A stretch of 64,000 bases of DNA from contig OZ022261.1 of the NCBI GenBank assembly GCA_963978905.1, positions 6,635,992 to 6,699,991 of the forward strand. Direction: 5' to 3'. Shown one piece after another: positions 12,801 to 23,704 of the stretch (its first letter is position 1; every line of letters begins with the position of its first letter). This stretch comes from Trichostrongylus colubriformis. Taxonomy: Eukaryota > Nematoda > Chromadorea > Rhabditida > Trichostrongylidae. Under the pieces are notes generated by a model. It did no database searches. It was given only the letters and a program-made list of their open reading frames with translations, and was not told where the DNA came from. The position numbers and the translations under genes were made by a program.

Positions 12801-15149
12801 CTAAGGTCCGTTCACTCTCGGTACTAGAGGGATCCATACTGGGTGGTGCCCTTAAGCAATCCATTTTCTTCGGGTTCCTAACGCCCCTTTTTCCGAGAGC
12901 CAAATGGTCATTACCATCGAAAACTTCCGGAGGAGAGTTTGAGGCATGAAAATTACACATTGGATAACAGCAGCGTTGTCCATGCAGCTAGCTTGTGACT
13001 TCCATAAACCGAAAGGTCAGTCCTTAGGAAGATTCCCACGAGAGATCCACCACGGAAGCTGGCTCTGCTGTCTGAGGCGGACCCTGATGCCGTACGTGCT
13101 CTAAAGTCCGAGTATGCTGACTGAAGGCTCCATATTTTCATGATTTGGAAAGTAAGCCTCAGCTTGCTCCTGTTTCTACATACAGCAACATTCCAGGAAT
13201 ATTTTGTCCCAATACTTTCATGTCTTTCGTTACCCTCTGTTCTGTATACTTGGCGGATGTGAGCCGCGAGCACAATTACTGTTTTTGGCACTCCCTGTAT
13301 ATGGTAACTGAGAAACTCATTTTTTTCCGTGCACGATCCCTTTAAGCAAGGATATGACCAGACCGAGCGATGTATAAACCGTATCAGCAAACAGTTCACT
13401 TGTTCGTACGACTACCCATCAAAGGACTTTTTCATCGTCGCGCTTTCCGGCACTCTCCCACACTTTCAAAGTGCATGGCTCCCCAGCTGGAGCCTTGGAG
13501 TATCCGCAGCCTTCAATTTCAGTCACTGGGCGAGTTCTCGAGGGCTCGAGTGGGAAATCGAGGCAGAAGAGTTAAGGAAGAGAGATCGCCTTCTCTTGGT
13601 TTATCGTGGAATATGCCTCATACTGTTTGTGAATTAGCTGTGTGGCGCCTGGCAGACAGCTGTTTCCGTGGGATCATGCTAATACGATCGGAGAACCTTA
13701 AAAAGCTTCATGATCAGTATCTTAGTCAATTCAGTGACTTGTTTCTATGCTCTGGAACATTTCAGATAATCAAGAAGTCCCGTTGGGTTTCCGTTCACGA
13801 TGGCCGGCCAGTGAGTCCATATACGGAGACGGTAACCTATGAGCCAGCATTTCCGGATAGATACAGCAGGTGGGTTTGCAACTCAACGGCGCTTGATTAG
13901 AATGTATCTGATGACCTCGTGCGAAAGGCAAGCGCGATTGGTCCAAGGTGAGGTTGTGCTGAACGACTTACTATCGAAAGCACCACAAGAGGTAATTAGG
14001 CCGATTGTTGAATATGGAAGTCGAGAGATAAGGTTGAACCACACTGAAGAAAGCACATGAGACTTTTTAGAAAAAACTGTGGAGTAGGCCCTTTCCTCTC
14101 TTGCTTCTCTTCGTGGACGTGTTGTCGCGCCCTCTGCATCTCTGGCGGCGGAGGGGGGGGGGGAGGGCAGCAGCAAAGCCGAGCCGCGTCCATTCCGGCG
14201 ATCGCAGCGAGCACTTCACGGCAGGGTCGTGTTAAATAGCTTACGGCGCTTCTTTCGACGCGAGTTTCCCCTCGTCTGCCAAAGCATCACCCGTTCATTT
14301 GAAGTGAGCAAGTCTTCGCACGCCTGTACCCCCGAACACTATTTGTGCTGACCTAAAATTTTGTTTGCTGGTCATTTCGGTCATCCACAAATGAACTGCC
14401 AAAAAGCAGTTTTTTCATGGTGCAGTGCCACTTTACTCCAGAATACTTTTGAGCCCTTTTCGCGTATCAATTTGGCGACTGTCGAGCGTGGGGGTGGGGC
14501 GGGGGGGCGGGAAGGAGGGGGGGGGGGGGGCGGGAATTGCACTGCAAGAGCGCTAAGCTATGACTACAGCTAGGGCTTCCTAAATTTGTTAGGACATTAT
14601 TTCGTGCCGCGAACTGCGGTGTGCGGTGCGTTGCGTGCGAGTCAGGGGCGCGGATACAGTTGGTCCTGAAGCGTTTACACTTTATTGAGCCTTATTTCGG
14701 GTCGCCGTGCGGAACCTTATCGTGACGGTACATACCCGTGCTTACTGTAGGACTATCTCATTCAATTGTGCCCGATCCTTAATAGTACGGAATTGCCTTC
14801 GATATTTCCGTGTGAAGCCTCCTTTATGCCACTTCATTTCAAATCGCACACATTCTTTCACAAGTCACGCAATCGCCATGACTAAGCATCACTGGGAAGC
14901 AGTTGAATTCTTCAAGTTGACCAAAGTTCCAGAACATACGCGCTACGAATCATATTTGCAAATCCTTGCCAAACTGTATGAGTCATAATATGAAATGTGA
15001 TGAGGGTCTATGAGAGACGTTTATGTTGCAGTGCATCGGCTCGTTCTGGCCGTTCCGCAATGTCATCAAATTCGCTGTCGCCCGCTCCTCGACGTGAATC
15101 CACCGGTTCCTGTTCATACATAGTCCAAAATCCACTATATCGTGACTGA
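3880..15149 (+). CDS. Ser/Pro-rich C-terminal region of an unrecognised protein, seven exons
   Basis: Exons with matching phases: 3880-3903 (doubtful; VSDMLLLY), 4750-4821, 5120-5212, 8283-8442, 9488-9618, 13766-13869 and 15032-15149, ending at TGA 15147-15149. The order gives an acidic start (GSEEAHTVETFERR), then RTFGRDENGELVVKIEKN, a proline-valine repeat (RPVTPVRPVTPV), a Ser/Pro-rich stretch (SNSSGSSGKS), then SPYTETVTYEP and SPAPRREST, and a C-terminus SYIVQNPLYRD. No fold or catalytic motif is visible. The composition fits a disordered tail, for instance the cytoplasmic tail of a membrane or junction protein. The NPLY near the C-terminus resembles an NPxY-type motif but is not one. The 5' limit is open: exons at 1-311 could be upstream exons, or 3880 could be a trans-spliced first exon starting at the internal ATG. 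The last six exons are supported by splice sites and phase; the identity is unknown. Confidence 0.6.
4021..4187 (+). repeat. Intronic direct repeat, copy 1
   Basis: About 165 bp, from CTGTTGAATTGATATT to GATGCTGAAAAAC. It is repeated in the same orientation at 4843-4999, with blocks such as CCTCCACTATGAAATCTG identical in both. The two copies lie in the introns on either side of the exon 4750-4821. No TIRs or target duplication were identified. Confidence 0.7.
4843..4999 (+). repeat. Intronic direct repeat, copy 2
   Basis: This is the partner of 4021-4187. It begins CTGTTGAACTGATATT and ends near GCTGCTAAAAAACTC. Divergence is spread over the whole length, so the duplication is not recent. 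Confidence 0.7.
5213..7123. other. Intron sequence without recognised features
   Basis: This is the first part of the intron between exons 5120-5212 and 8283-8442. It is AT-rich with several short unrelated ORFs on both strands. No transposon ends, RNA gene or exon could be supported. Confidence 0.45.
7124..7574 (-). mobile_element. TTAA-flanked element type T2, copy 1
   Basis: A 451-bp element between TTAA 7120-7123 and TTAA 7575-7578. The left end is AGGAACCGGAAGGGGGT; the right end inverted is AGACACCAGAAGGGGGT. The whole element is the reverse complement of 62036-62494, with long shared blocks including GTAGGAGACGGGCCGTGGGCC. It has no coding capacity. A TTAA target is typical of piggyBac-type transposition, but these termini lack the usual piggyBac CCC start, so the superfamily is left open. 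Confidence 0.75.
7854..7905 (+). repeat. Two exact tandem copies of a 26-bp unit
   Basis: The unit GATTGATAGCCAGCAAACGC plus six bases is present twice head to tail (7854-7879 and 7880-7905) without mismatch. It lies inside an intron and looks like a recent slippage or staggered-break duplication. Confidence 0.85.
8932..9331 (+). mobile_element. TTAA-flanked element type T3, copy 1
   Basis: About 400 bp in the intron 8443-9487. It begins AGGTACTGTGAGGGGTAAGG and ends at TTAA 9332-9335. The interior shares GTACATGCTCTCTGAAAAC and a CGGCTAGTGACGCAG block with copies at 31949-32350 (inverse), 53046-53340, 59497-59830 and weaker remnants near 38760-39030. The termini resemble those of type T2. 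Confidence 0.6.
9912..10941. mobile_element. Long-TIR non-autonomous element, TIR TGGGTCATTCCATA
   Basis: A 1030-bp element between TA 9910-9911 and TA 10942-10943. The terminal inverted repeats are about 280 bp (9912-10195 against about 10670-10941). They share blocks around GGGTCATTCCATA, CTAAACATGTC and GGCCAAACCGGC. The middle has only short ORFs with no transposase motifs. The architecture resembles other nematode non-autonomous DNA transposons with TA targets. Confidence 0.75.
10947..12218 (-). mobile_element. Complete mariner transposon
   Basis: A 1272-bp element with TA on both sides (10945-10946 and 12219-12220). The terminal inverted repeats are 31 bp, start TTAGGTTGTCCGAAAAG and differ by one base. 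The single ORF fills most of the interior. Both ends, target duplication and ORF look undamaged, so this copy is young and may still be mobile. It sits in the older T1 palindrome, five bases from the 1030-bp element. Confidence 0.95.
11021..12040 (-). CDS. Mariner transposase, uninterrupted
   Basis: The protein of 339 residues starts at the ATG at 12040 (MDEEKKLYRAALL), the usual mariner N-terminus; an ATG 26 codons upstream gives an atypical extension. Order: N-terminal helix-turn-helix region for TIR binding (about 1-110, including CFRWYGKF), a linker VLPHAL matching the mariner WVPHEL element (about 116-121), then the catalytic core. Core residues are Asp153 (AVDEKYC), Asp242 (LLMDNARPH) and Asp277 (YSPDLAPSDFH). 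The last two are separated by 34 residues, the D,D34D signature of mariner. The enzyme cuts and pastes the element into TA sites. The length matches the family and no stop or frameshift is present. Hookworm mariners, such as the one called bandit in Ancylostoma caninum, are the obvious comparison, but I could not align them here. Confidence 0.95.
   Translation of the reverse strand: MDEEKKLYRAALLLHYRSGKSADEAHRLFLEEMKDQAPSRATCFRWYGKFDKGGKCLEDCSRSRRLPTRKKQLILAICEERPNVTVRELATSSGAPKSTVHDVLRASGKVAKLPRVLPHALSPHDKKKRVEVCTSLLSRHRTLSWIDSIVAVDEKYCVYDNTVRRKHWVDFDELPKPQAKHPDHDKKELLSFWWDIEGPVFWELVPTGSMVDSERFCTQLERVAEILRSRRRGRGKILLLMDNARPHTSKRTQSKLRELEIELVPHPPYSPDLAPSDFHIFRSLQSSFAGKKFTNREDVELAVNNFLKSKPPEFFANGIRSLPQRWQYVKEHNSEYYSK
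12601..13765. other. Intron sequence with a T1 end remnant
   Basis: This belongs to the intron 9619-13765. At about 13297-13345 there is the right end of a T1-type element (GAGAAACTCATTTTTTTCCG, then GATCCCT and TTAA). The rest shows no splice-supported exon; the ORF at 13370-13900 is only genuine in its last part, where exon 13766-13869 lies. Confidence 0.45.
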
Positions 15150-16544
15150 TTACCTTTTCTCATTTTCCATTTACAAATCGATTTTCATGTGAAAAATATT
15201 TACAGTCATGTACATGCCCGTTTGCATATTTCTTGAAAAATGTAGTTCACACTAATGCCAAATAATTGATGTTGAAATCTTGTTATGTAATGGCACTCAA
15301 TGTATAAATGACTACTGCTATTTCTATGTGTCGGCTCAACCACGCCTATCCGTCCTTCGCAGTATACTGAATTTTGTGATTATGATGAAATGGTGAAGCG
15401 AAGTTGATGCGGTAAGAAACTCAGGCAAGGCTCAATTCGAATAGAGTAATTTGTGTACTGTAAAGCTGAAGGCCTAGAATGAAAAGATTAGGATCAGTCT
15501 GAAAACTCCTTGAGTGAAATCAGTGAGGTTGCAGGAACGAAAAAAAAAACACGTGTAACTGTCAGAGGTGAGGTTAGGAGAGCCTTAAGAACACCGGAAG
15601 GGGGCAATTCGGCTTAAATGGGTTACGGTGGCCTGCAGTTCGTTACTTCGCACACATGACACCTTACCAAAATGTCGCCTGTGAACTTACTGGGTTTTCT
15701 TTTATTATAATCACAATTTTTCCTACTATTTCGCTTATTCTCCCTTTCATTGTTTCACTTGTTTGTTGCTATGTGCTCTTCCATAACAATTTTGCGTTAC
15801 GTGACACCAAATGACGGCGACGTTGGCCGCCTGAGGCGTTCAGTTCGAGGTGAACCGAGCAGTCCACGGTGAAGCGCGCTAAAATCGCAATAGCGTCGTA
15901 ATGGCGCGTTTTTAACGCGATTTTCGCTACAGACCATCTTTTCTGAGCTCTAGTGTTCGTTTACATAGAGCAGTGTTTCAAAATGCGCTTTCCTACGTTG
16001 CCTCTCTCCGGTGCCTTTAAGTGGTTGTGTTGTCTTATGCCAGACACTCAGAAGTTTTTGAAGGTGCTCCCTGAACCGGTCTCGCTCGTGTTGAACGTTG
16101 TTGAGCCCTATGCTAACAGTATCGCTTGCTGAGGAATTGCTCGTTGTGGATTACGGGGGCAAGTGGCAAAGGTTTAGTATGAGTGGCGGGAACGTGGGAA
16201 GGAGACGAGCGAAAACTTTTTTATTTTACTTTCATTATTGTTCGTACCGATATTTCCAGAATTGTTATTGTTCATCTTTCAACCAACCATCAGTAGTAAT
16301 TTAGCTAGGTTAGGTCAAGTGACTGAAATACTCGAAGTCTCGGGGCCCGGCATGATGCAGTTTTTACGGGCTTCATTGGAAATCTTCCGAAAGGAAATTC
16401 CTCACACACCAGGCGCAAGCACAATGCTGAGGTGGTTTCTGAAAAAAATGAGCTCCATATGAGTGATACTTCATAAAAAACATATTTTGTACTACTACTC
16501 AATGCAAAGTGTTGACTGCCGACAAAAAATCAATAGCCTGTTGG
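15150..16544. other. Intergenic DNA after the Ser/Pro-rich gene
   Basis: No exon could be supported. A T2 end fragment starts at 15589, just after TTAA 15585-15588 (GAACACCGGAAGGGGGCAAT). Around 15875-15925 there is a short inverted arrangement of GCGCGTTTTTAACGCG type. No polyadenylation signal was clearly assignable to the upstream gene. Confidence 0.4.
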
Positions 16545-16900
16545 GGACTGCTCGGGTGTGTAGACTTATTCGAATTTTCGCGCGGCGAATTTCGTCGCGT
16601 CTGACTGCGTAGGCTCCCTATGAAATTTCACGCCTGAATTGGTTATTACTTGATTAAAATTGTTCGCATGTGACGCTACTCTTTCTTTTACTTTTTATGT
16701 TATTATTTTGTCTATTTAGGGAACAAAAGTTAATGTTTTCAAATGATAATGCGATAAACAGCTAGTTTTTGAAGGACCTCTATGGTACCAGTCCCATGCG
16801 TCCTTAACGAAATTTCAAGCGACCGCAGTAAGTTGTGTTGATGGCGTCGCGAAAGCGACGCCGCAAAGCGAAAATTCGACGTCCACACACCCGGTCTGAT
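16545..16900. mobile_element. Inverted-repeat element, TIR CGGGTGTGTAGAC
   Basis: Left arm CGGGTGTGTAGACTTATTCG followed by AATTTTCGC; the right arm inverted reads CGGGTGTGTGGACGTCGAAT followed by TTTCGC. The arms continue with GAAATTTC-containing blocks, so the TIRs extend for about 100 bp imperfectly. No ORF. Exact ends and target duplication are uncertain. Confidence 0.5.
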
Positions 16901-19900
16901 CCAAGGCCTCGCTCCCTAAATAGGATCTCTTCAAGCTGAATTACGACCTCTGTTGAGGACTTTTCAACCTGAAATTCTGCTAAAAGTAATTAGTCGACCG
17001 TTACACAGCTCACTTGTTTATTTTTTATTCCTTATTTTTTTATTCTCAGTTAATTTATTTTCACTCGATTAAAGTTATGCAAAAAACCGAACCACGAGTC
17101 CATAGTGCTTCTTGTAAGACGTACTGGTGACAGTACTCTTTGACGGTTCCACTTCTCAGACTCTCACCAAGGTAATGAGGCAGTCCACTGATCGAGATTT
17201 TGCTGTAACACCCCATGTTTTGCCAGAGCTTTCCATCGGCTCAAGGGTTTCAGAGGATCGCGAGAGCAACAATCAAGTACTGTGCAAAAAATTCTTTTAA
17301 TTTTACTCAGTCTGTTTCGTAGAATTACACCTGATTACAGTCAGCCTGCTACAGTTTCGCTGCAGGATGAGCCATGAATCGAAATGCGTCTTCTGTTTTG
17401 AGTTGGTTGACAGGGCAAAATATGTGTGGGGTGAATCATTATGACAGAAAAATTATGCGACAGCAACAGCGACAGCGTTTGGCGAGTGTGATCAAGGGCG
17501 CTATGAACTTTGGCGCCCATAGCTTTACACCAATCGCACAACGCGCGTTGCGGCGCGGATTTTCTGTCCTAATGGGACACATCCAGGATATGTGTGCAGT
17601 ACATCAATGACCCATGTATTCACTCTAATCACACTTCACACTCTACTCTCATATGACTGACAAATGACCCCGCTATAGCGAAATCATTGCCGTTCAGTGC
17701 TATGTGACCTGAATCCTCTGCTACTAGCTTTCATTCCTCCCAAGAGCCGAACTGTACGAAAATGGCGGTAGGGTTAATTCTGCCTCCATCACATAATTTC
17801 ATATCAGGAATCGATATTTGTGGCTGTGGCAATGAGATCAGAATGAAGCAGGTTTCACATGTTCTTTGAAGATCCCGTTCTTGCAGCTGTAATTCTGCAT
17901 CCATGAAAAAAAGGTACGCTTCTAAGTGCAGTGTATTTCATAAGCTACAAACATCAGTGTCGGTCACAAACGGAAATGTGGATGACGGAAAGAAAAAAAA
18001 AAGCAGGCGTTAACGCTTCCGCCGGTGGTTATGTCTTTCGCAACGCTTTCGCACATGACATCTACTCAAAGCCAGCCACCCAACTCAGTGGGCACCTGCT
18101 CTTTGCTCCTGATTTTTAGGAGTCAGCTGATCTTCAAGTCGACCTTCAACGAATCTGTGGAGATTAAAGGCATTCGTCACCTAGAAGGGATTCGGTCATA
18201 CAATTTCTCATAGGGAAAATGCCGTGGGTGTGCCGATGGGACGAAAATTCTCATTGGTTAGGTCCCAAGTGACGACGGTGTCTTACGTCTTATTAACGCA
18301 ATTTTCCTATTTTCTTATTTTTCCGTTTCCTTTATTTTTCAAGCGTAATCGCACTTGTACCGCCCCTAGCTCGCATGCATCGCGTCGCGCACCACACGCG
18401 ATCAGATTTCTTACCATATGTGGCAAAACAACGTCCATCTCTCTTAATGGTTGCGCCATGCAAACTTCGAGGTACATGTGACATGTCAGATGCTCAGTTC
18501 ACAAAAAATTTGTGACAGTTGCACGGCGGGAGTGTAAATGGACTGCAATCGTTTCAGTTCACGTTTGAAAGTGTCCTTTTTTACATTTTTTGCGTTCCTC
18601 GCTGAGTATTTCATCCACTTTATCGATTTTCAAGTGAGAATCGCATAATGCGGTATTACAGAATTTTCGTGAGCGTTCCTTTGACTGTCTTCGGGATTCT
18701 GTATATTCAGACGTGCGTCACACCCCAAAGGAACTACCGGTCGCGTTGCATCTAATTCATTAGACTGCACACGATACTATGAGGCCATGAAAGGTTGTTT
18801 CCGGAATTCCGTCACACAGGATTAGTCATAGGTCTAACAACAGCGCTGTCCTAATCAAACAAACGGCTATGATTTGTGGTCTGCTCGAATCACCGTCACT
18901 ATCACAAACTCGCGAAGCCACTCAACTTACTCAAAAAACAGTTGTAAAGCAGCTACTGCTATCGTACTCCTCGTATAATCTGCTCCATTAATATAGCCTT
19001 CTGTTCTTCATGCATGGATCTAGGTCATGTGCTTCTCATTTTTGGTTCTTCGTATTTGTGCTGGAACTGCGACCTTAGGGGTTAGGGAATGTGGAGCTGT
19101 GGGGCTTCAATCTTGTGGGCCATGTACTACACGATTTTCCCTCATTTGTCGTGAAGTTAGCAGTTTTTCCTCTTTTTTCTCTTGCTACAAAGGGCTAGTC
19201 CAAGGGGAATTTAAACTCTCTTATTACCCACAACTTATATTATATTTGCTTACTGAGGATGACATGCGAAGTTACGCGCATATTGTAGAATCCAAGGTTG
19301 AGGTAAAGCTCCCCGAAGTGGCGGACGACGGGGTGGAGTGTCCGAGTGGACTTGTACGCTAGAAAGCTGAGGAGCAAAGAGGCGACAGTCACATGTCTAG
19401 GGACGCAGAGTGAAAAGCAAATCAACAGTGAGCACAAAAATTTGAACTGCACTCCGCTGCAGACGGCTGTTCGAATGCTATATCAGGAAATGTAACGGGA
19501 ATTAAAACGAGTTGCTTTCTACCTGTTTTTCGATTACTGCTTTGGAATGTAGGAAATTCCCCGGCTTTTTCGTGTTTCTGTCCGTGTACTGTATTCAGTA
19601 GAGTGATTTAATAGGATTTAGAATCGTGGAATATCCGTTGACGATTACTTTGACAGACACTCTTAGTAAGGGAAGGGATCGGAGTTTCCTCTTGTTCATT
19701 AATTCAGAGCTAACATTCACTGTATCGAAAGAAATAAAAGAAACATTTTGCATAAATACTGCTACCGCAAATGTAGTTCTGGTTTAGTTAACTAACATGT
19801 TCACTTCCGTTTTAGAGCCAGTGCAGCTACTAGTTAGGGAAGGGCAGTGTGGGAAGCTGCAACAGTACTTAGCATCAAGCGCCAGTTTCACCTAAGCCTG

Positions 19901-20050
19901 GTAGGAAAACTGGATCCCTCCTTTACGTCCACCTAGGCTTCGGCAAAATACGCTCTAGCATGCGGATTGATAGTCGTGGGACTTTATCAGGTGAGAGGCG
20001 ACTGTGCTCCCTCCTCTCCCTCCCCCCTCCCCCGCACAACTACTGTAGTA
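16901..20050. other. Intergenic DNA without a supportable gene
   Basis: Several short ORFs occur on both strands but none combines splice sites, codon continuity or recognisable motifs. At about 19240-19340 there is a decayed T1 arm (TTACTGAGGATGACATGCG, then GTGGCGGACGACGGGGTGG). A pyrimidine-rich tract lies near 20010-20035. Confidence 0.4.
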
Positions 20051-20215
20051 TAGTCCATTAAGGAGCGCCTGACAGGGCGTGGTCTACGGACTTGGATGAA
20101 CGTGTATCAAACTCTCTCAACCCGCCACACACTCTCACTCTCGCCACGTACTCTCACTCTCGTCACTCTCCAAAGTCCGTTGGCCACACCCTGTCAAGCG
20201 CTCCGAAATGGACTG
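20051..20215. mobile_element. MITE family A, copy 2
   Basis: 165 bp between TA 20049-20050 and TA 20216-20217. The right end inverted is CAGTCCATTTCGGAGCGCTT; the left end is slightly mutated (TAGTCCATTAAGGAGCGCC). The interior carries CTCTCGCCAC-type tandem units. Confidence 0.8.
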
Positions 20216-20464
20216 TATCTCCGTTTTGAAGAATGCCGCATACTGGACATGCACAGTTGAAGAAATGGGCTACAAGAATGGATCAAGACAAACAATCCCA
20301 TACGCCTTCCGAATCAAATCTTGACTGCTGATCAATTTGATCCATAAATGGACCACCACTGTTGACGGGGCGTCTCCAAAATCCGTTCCTACGCCTCCAC
20401 GGATATCCTTCAATAGTGTATAATTGCGATAGGTGTCTCACTTAGAGCGCCTCTCCTGCCTCTA

Positions 20465-22037
20465 CAGTGTGTCCCAAAAGTATAGGTCCACCCTATTTCT
20501 TATCCATATCTCCAGAATGGATAAGCGATTCCTTTCCAAATTTTTATATGTGGTACCTGATCACTGTAGCAATCAAGCGCCTCAGTAAAATTGAAGACAT
20601 AAAAATGCAAAATTTTATTTGATTTTTTTTTTCAAAAATAAGGGTGTCCCAAAAGTATAGGTCCACTCAGCTTTTCCGCCTTGCTTCCATCGAAAGGTAA
20701 GTTGTGAGGTAGGTGTGTTGACGCATCCTTCTGAGATTTACTCTACAGTGCCATGCCAAGCGGTACGCACTTTTCCGAGTACGAAAATGGGCAAATTCTG
20801 GCCCACAAGGACGTGAGACTCAGCAATCGCAAAATTTCTGAAAAGATGGGCCTATTCCAAAGCTCGATCAACAGCTTCTGTCGTACCATGGACCTGTACG
20901 GAACGAAAAAGGGAAGTAGAAGGCCGTAGGAGATTTCTGAGAAGCAGGAGCGTCGGATCCTCAAAGCTGCGTCCAATTCCAGAAAGGGTGCTTGTCGACG
21001 GTGCAGGGAACTGGCACCTGCTGTATCGAAAAACACTGTGCACCGTCTGCTCAAGTCGTCTCCTCACATCGAGCGAAGATGGTTTTCGTCCTTGCCATAC
21101 CTCACGAGGGCGCACGAAGAGGCTCGAATCCATTTTGCCAAGTAGAATGTCAGCTGGACCCATCAATAGGATGAGGTAGTCTGCAGGGTTACATTATTGA
21201 CGTAGTAGTTCACACAGCATTAGTAATGGTGTTGCAGGTGATCTTTTCTGATGAGAAGAAGTTCAATTTGGACGGCTCGGACGGCTTAGCTAGTTACTGG
21301 AGGGATTTGGGGAAGGAGCCATGCTACTTCTTGAGGCGCGGATTTGCTGGTGGTAGTGGTATGGTAGGGACCGCCTTCTCTCGCTTTGGTTAGAGCAGGA
21401 TACTATTCATCACGCATCATATAGATTCCAGGGCTTTGCAGGACGTTCTAGAAAGTAATTTACTACCATATAAACAGCGGTACATAAAAACATTAGGTGC
21501 ACAGCCGACCAACACCCTTTCTGGAATCGGACGCAGCGTTGAGGATCCGTCGCTTCTGCTTCTCAGAAAGCTCCTACGGCCTTCCACTTCCCTTTTTCGT
21601 TCCGTACAGGTCCATGGTACGACAGAAGCTGTTGATCAAGCTTTGGGATAGGCCCATCTTTTCAGAAATTTTGCGATTGCTGAGTCCCACGTCCTTGTGG
21701 GCCAGAATTTGCCCATTTTCGTACTCGGAAAAGTGCGTACCGCTTGGCATTTCACTGTAGAGTAAATCTCAGAAGGATGCGTCAACACATCTTCTTCACA
21801 ACTTACCTTTCGATGGAAGCAAGGCGGAAAAGCTGAGTGGACCTATACTTTTGGGACACCCTTATTTTTGAAAAAAAAATCAAATAAAATTTTGCAATTT
21901 TATGTCTTCAATTTTACTGAGGCGCTTGATTGCTACAGTGATCAGGTACCACATATAAAAATTTGGAAAGGAATCGCTTATCCATTCTGGAGATATGGAT
22001 AAAAAATAGGGTGGACCTATACTTTTGGGACACACTG
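20465..22037. mobile_element. Tc3-like element turned into a large inverted duplication
   Basis: 1573 bp with TA on both sides (20463-20464, 22038-22039) and ends CAGTGTGTCCCAAAAGTATA. Each terminal repeat has two binding-site-like copies of GTCCCAAAAGTATAGGTCCA about 178 bp apart (left 20470 and 20646, mirrored on the right): the IR/DR layout of Tc3-type elements. The inverted arms do not stop at the TIR. About 20465-21000 and 21500-22037 are reverse complements of each other, including the transposase N-terminal coding part. A unique centre of about 500 bp separates them. Confidence 0.85.
20753..21393 (+). pseudogene. Truncated Tc1/Tc3-family transposase
   Basis: The reading starts MPSGTHFSEYENGQILAHKD, a Tc3-like N-terminal DNA-binding region with a helix-turn-helix. 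An in-frame stop follows after KKGSRRP, and others near 21150-21200. From 21238 the first catalytic block is seen: VIFSDEKKFNLDG, with the first Asp of the DDE triad, then ASYWRDLGKEPCYF and a stop after FSRFG. The blocks with the second and third acidic residues are absent; the space is taken by the inverted copy of the N-terminal half. The enzyme cannot be functional. The right arm (about 21500-21755, minus strand) repeats the N-terminal coding part. Confidence 0.8.
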
Positions 22038-22339
22038 TATGCCTCCTGCGTGAGGCAGAATCTGACACAGGCCATGCTTATCAAATTTTTTTAGATAAAA
22101 AATTATAAGCCTTTGCATTAATCAACCACTATCATATATTTACACGTGAAGGTCTTTAGTGCATAAAGGATACGGTAAGTATAAGGTACTTTTTCACCTT
22201 TTCATCTTGTACATTTGCATTAGCTCAACATCGGTGGACAATCAAGTAGAGTCACCCTACAGGCAGGGCTAGAAGGTGCGGAGTGACCTGCAGTTGTTCT
22301 TCAATTATTCCGTATGCCTACCGTATACTTTCTGAAATA

Positions 22340-22485
22340 CAGTCCATTTCGGAGCGCCTGATAGGGCGTGACCTACGGACTTGCATGAACGTGTATCAAA
22401 CTCTCTCGCCCAGCCACACACTCTCACTCTCGCCACTCACCCAAGTGCGTAGGACACGTCCAATCCGTTTTTCCGAAATGGAGTG
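22340..22485. mobile_element. MITE family A, copy 3
   Basis: 146 bp between TA 22338-22339 and TA 22486-22487. Left end CAGTCCATTTCGGAGCGCC; the right end ends GAAATGGAGTG, with one change from the family TIR. It lies about 300 bp right of the Tc3-like element; copy 2 lies about 250 bp left of it. Confidence 0.8.
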
Positions 22486-22487
22486 TA

Positions 22488-23704
22488 GCGATGAGGCTCT
22501 GAGCCACGCTAATTGCTCGGATTTCAGCGCACCTGCCGCTTTGTACATGGTTAGGTCGCGGTTAGGATAATACACAAGAGTCAGTCACCCGTGATCGCTC
22601 GCGTACCGCATCGCATGCTCTCCGAACCACTATACCTTTGAGGAAGGAGTTGGTCTTTTTTAATTGATCTCATCCACTTTGTTTGAAGTGGTCTAGCCTT
22701 GGTGATTGACGAGCACCTTTGTGATTGAATCCACGGTCCCGCGAGAATTCCATCTATTCATGAACACGAACGTCGCGGCTGAAAATGTATTGTGAGCGCT
22801 TGCATGCTACTTAGTGAGTTTTGTAGCATATACTAATTTTCATTGATTTTTTTTTTCATTTGGGTTTTTCATGCAGCTGTTACTTGTAGTCTATAACAGA
22901 AGGTGAACAGGGGGCATGATAGAGATCTTACGATCCTTGTATAATCACCGTGATGGTATTAGTACTAGTAGTGAATTTACAGGGATTATATTTACTCAGC
23001 CACTCCGTGGTGACCACCCTTATCGATCGATTTCGTGTGATTGCGATGACCGCACTGGTCCCCAGCTGAACCATCCATTCACCATTGAAGTTCCTCAAAA
23101 AAAGGATACAATGCAATAATCTCGTTTATTTCAAATTTTAGCAACTTACATGAGAACCACTATGATCAGTTTCAAACCATGTCCGTAATATTGCGCAATA
23201 TGAGATGCGCCGTGCCGTCTAGCGTGGTGTTTGCGAAAGTGCGCGTGGTTTTTTATTCGGATTTATCGTTGGTGCTGCGTGTTTTTGTTCACAACGTGAC
23301 GTGTCTTTTCACACAACACCGATGATTAATTTGTTTAACGAAAGTCTCGTCAAATTACTCTCTGTGTTCTCTACTCGTCTGACTCAGTGCAAACTCTCCC
23401 GCAAACAACTTTTTGGCTGTTTCAACAGTCTATTCATTTAAAAAGTTCTTATATTTCCCGTTCCTCATACTCGTTATGTTTGTGTTCCTTATTGCCATGT
23501 AAATTCGGTGAACTCTTTTGTCACATTATTAAAACGCGATCAGCTGTACTGGGAGAGTTATAGCGGCAACCAGCGTAGTCCTTTTTTAACGATAAGTATT
23601 TTTTCTCGGAAACCGTATATCGATACGAATTTGATGGAAACAAGTCCCACATCGTTTCGACAGATCTACTCCTTACGATTTTTTATAATTCTATATGATC
23701 TTCT
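22488..23704. other. Upstream region of the ABCC-like gene
   Basis: No exon or element ends were recognised. This interval should include the promoter of the ABC transporter gene, but nematode promoters have no dependable motif I could point to. An AT-rich stretch runs from about 22815 to 22880. Confidence 0.35.

Noticed and set aside
13370..13900. 176-aa ORF taken as one gene
   Set aside because: Only 13766-13869 has splice sites and phase agreement; the upstream part includes repeat remnants.
14707..14988. 93-aa ORF between the last two exons of the Ser/Pro-rich gene
   Set aside because: No splice sites connect it and the flanking exons already agree in phase.
21497..21760. ORFs in the right arm of the Tc3-like element
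   Set aside because: They are antisense readings of the inverted transposase N-terminus, not genes.
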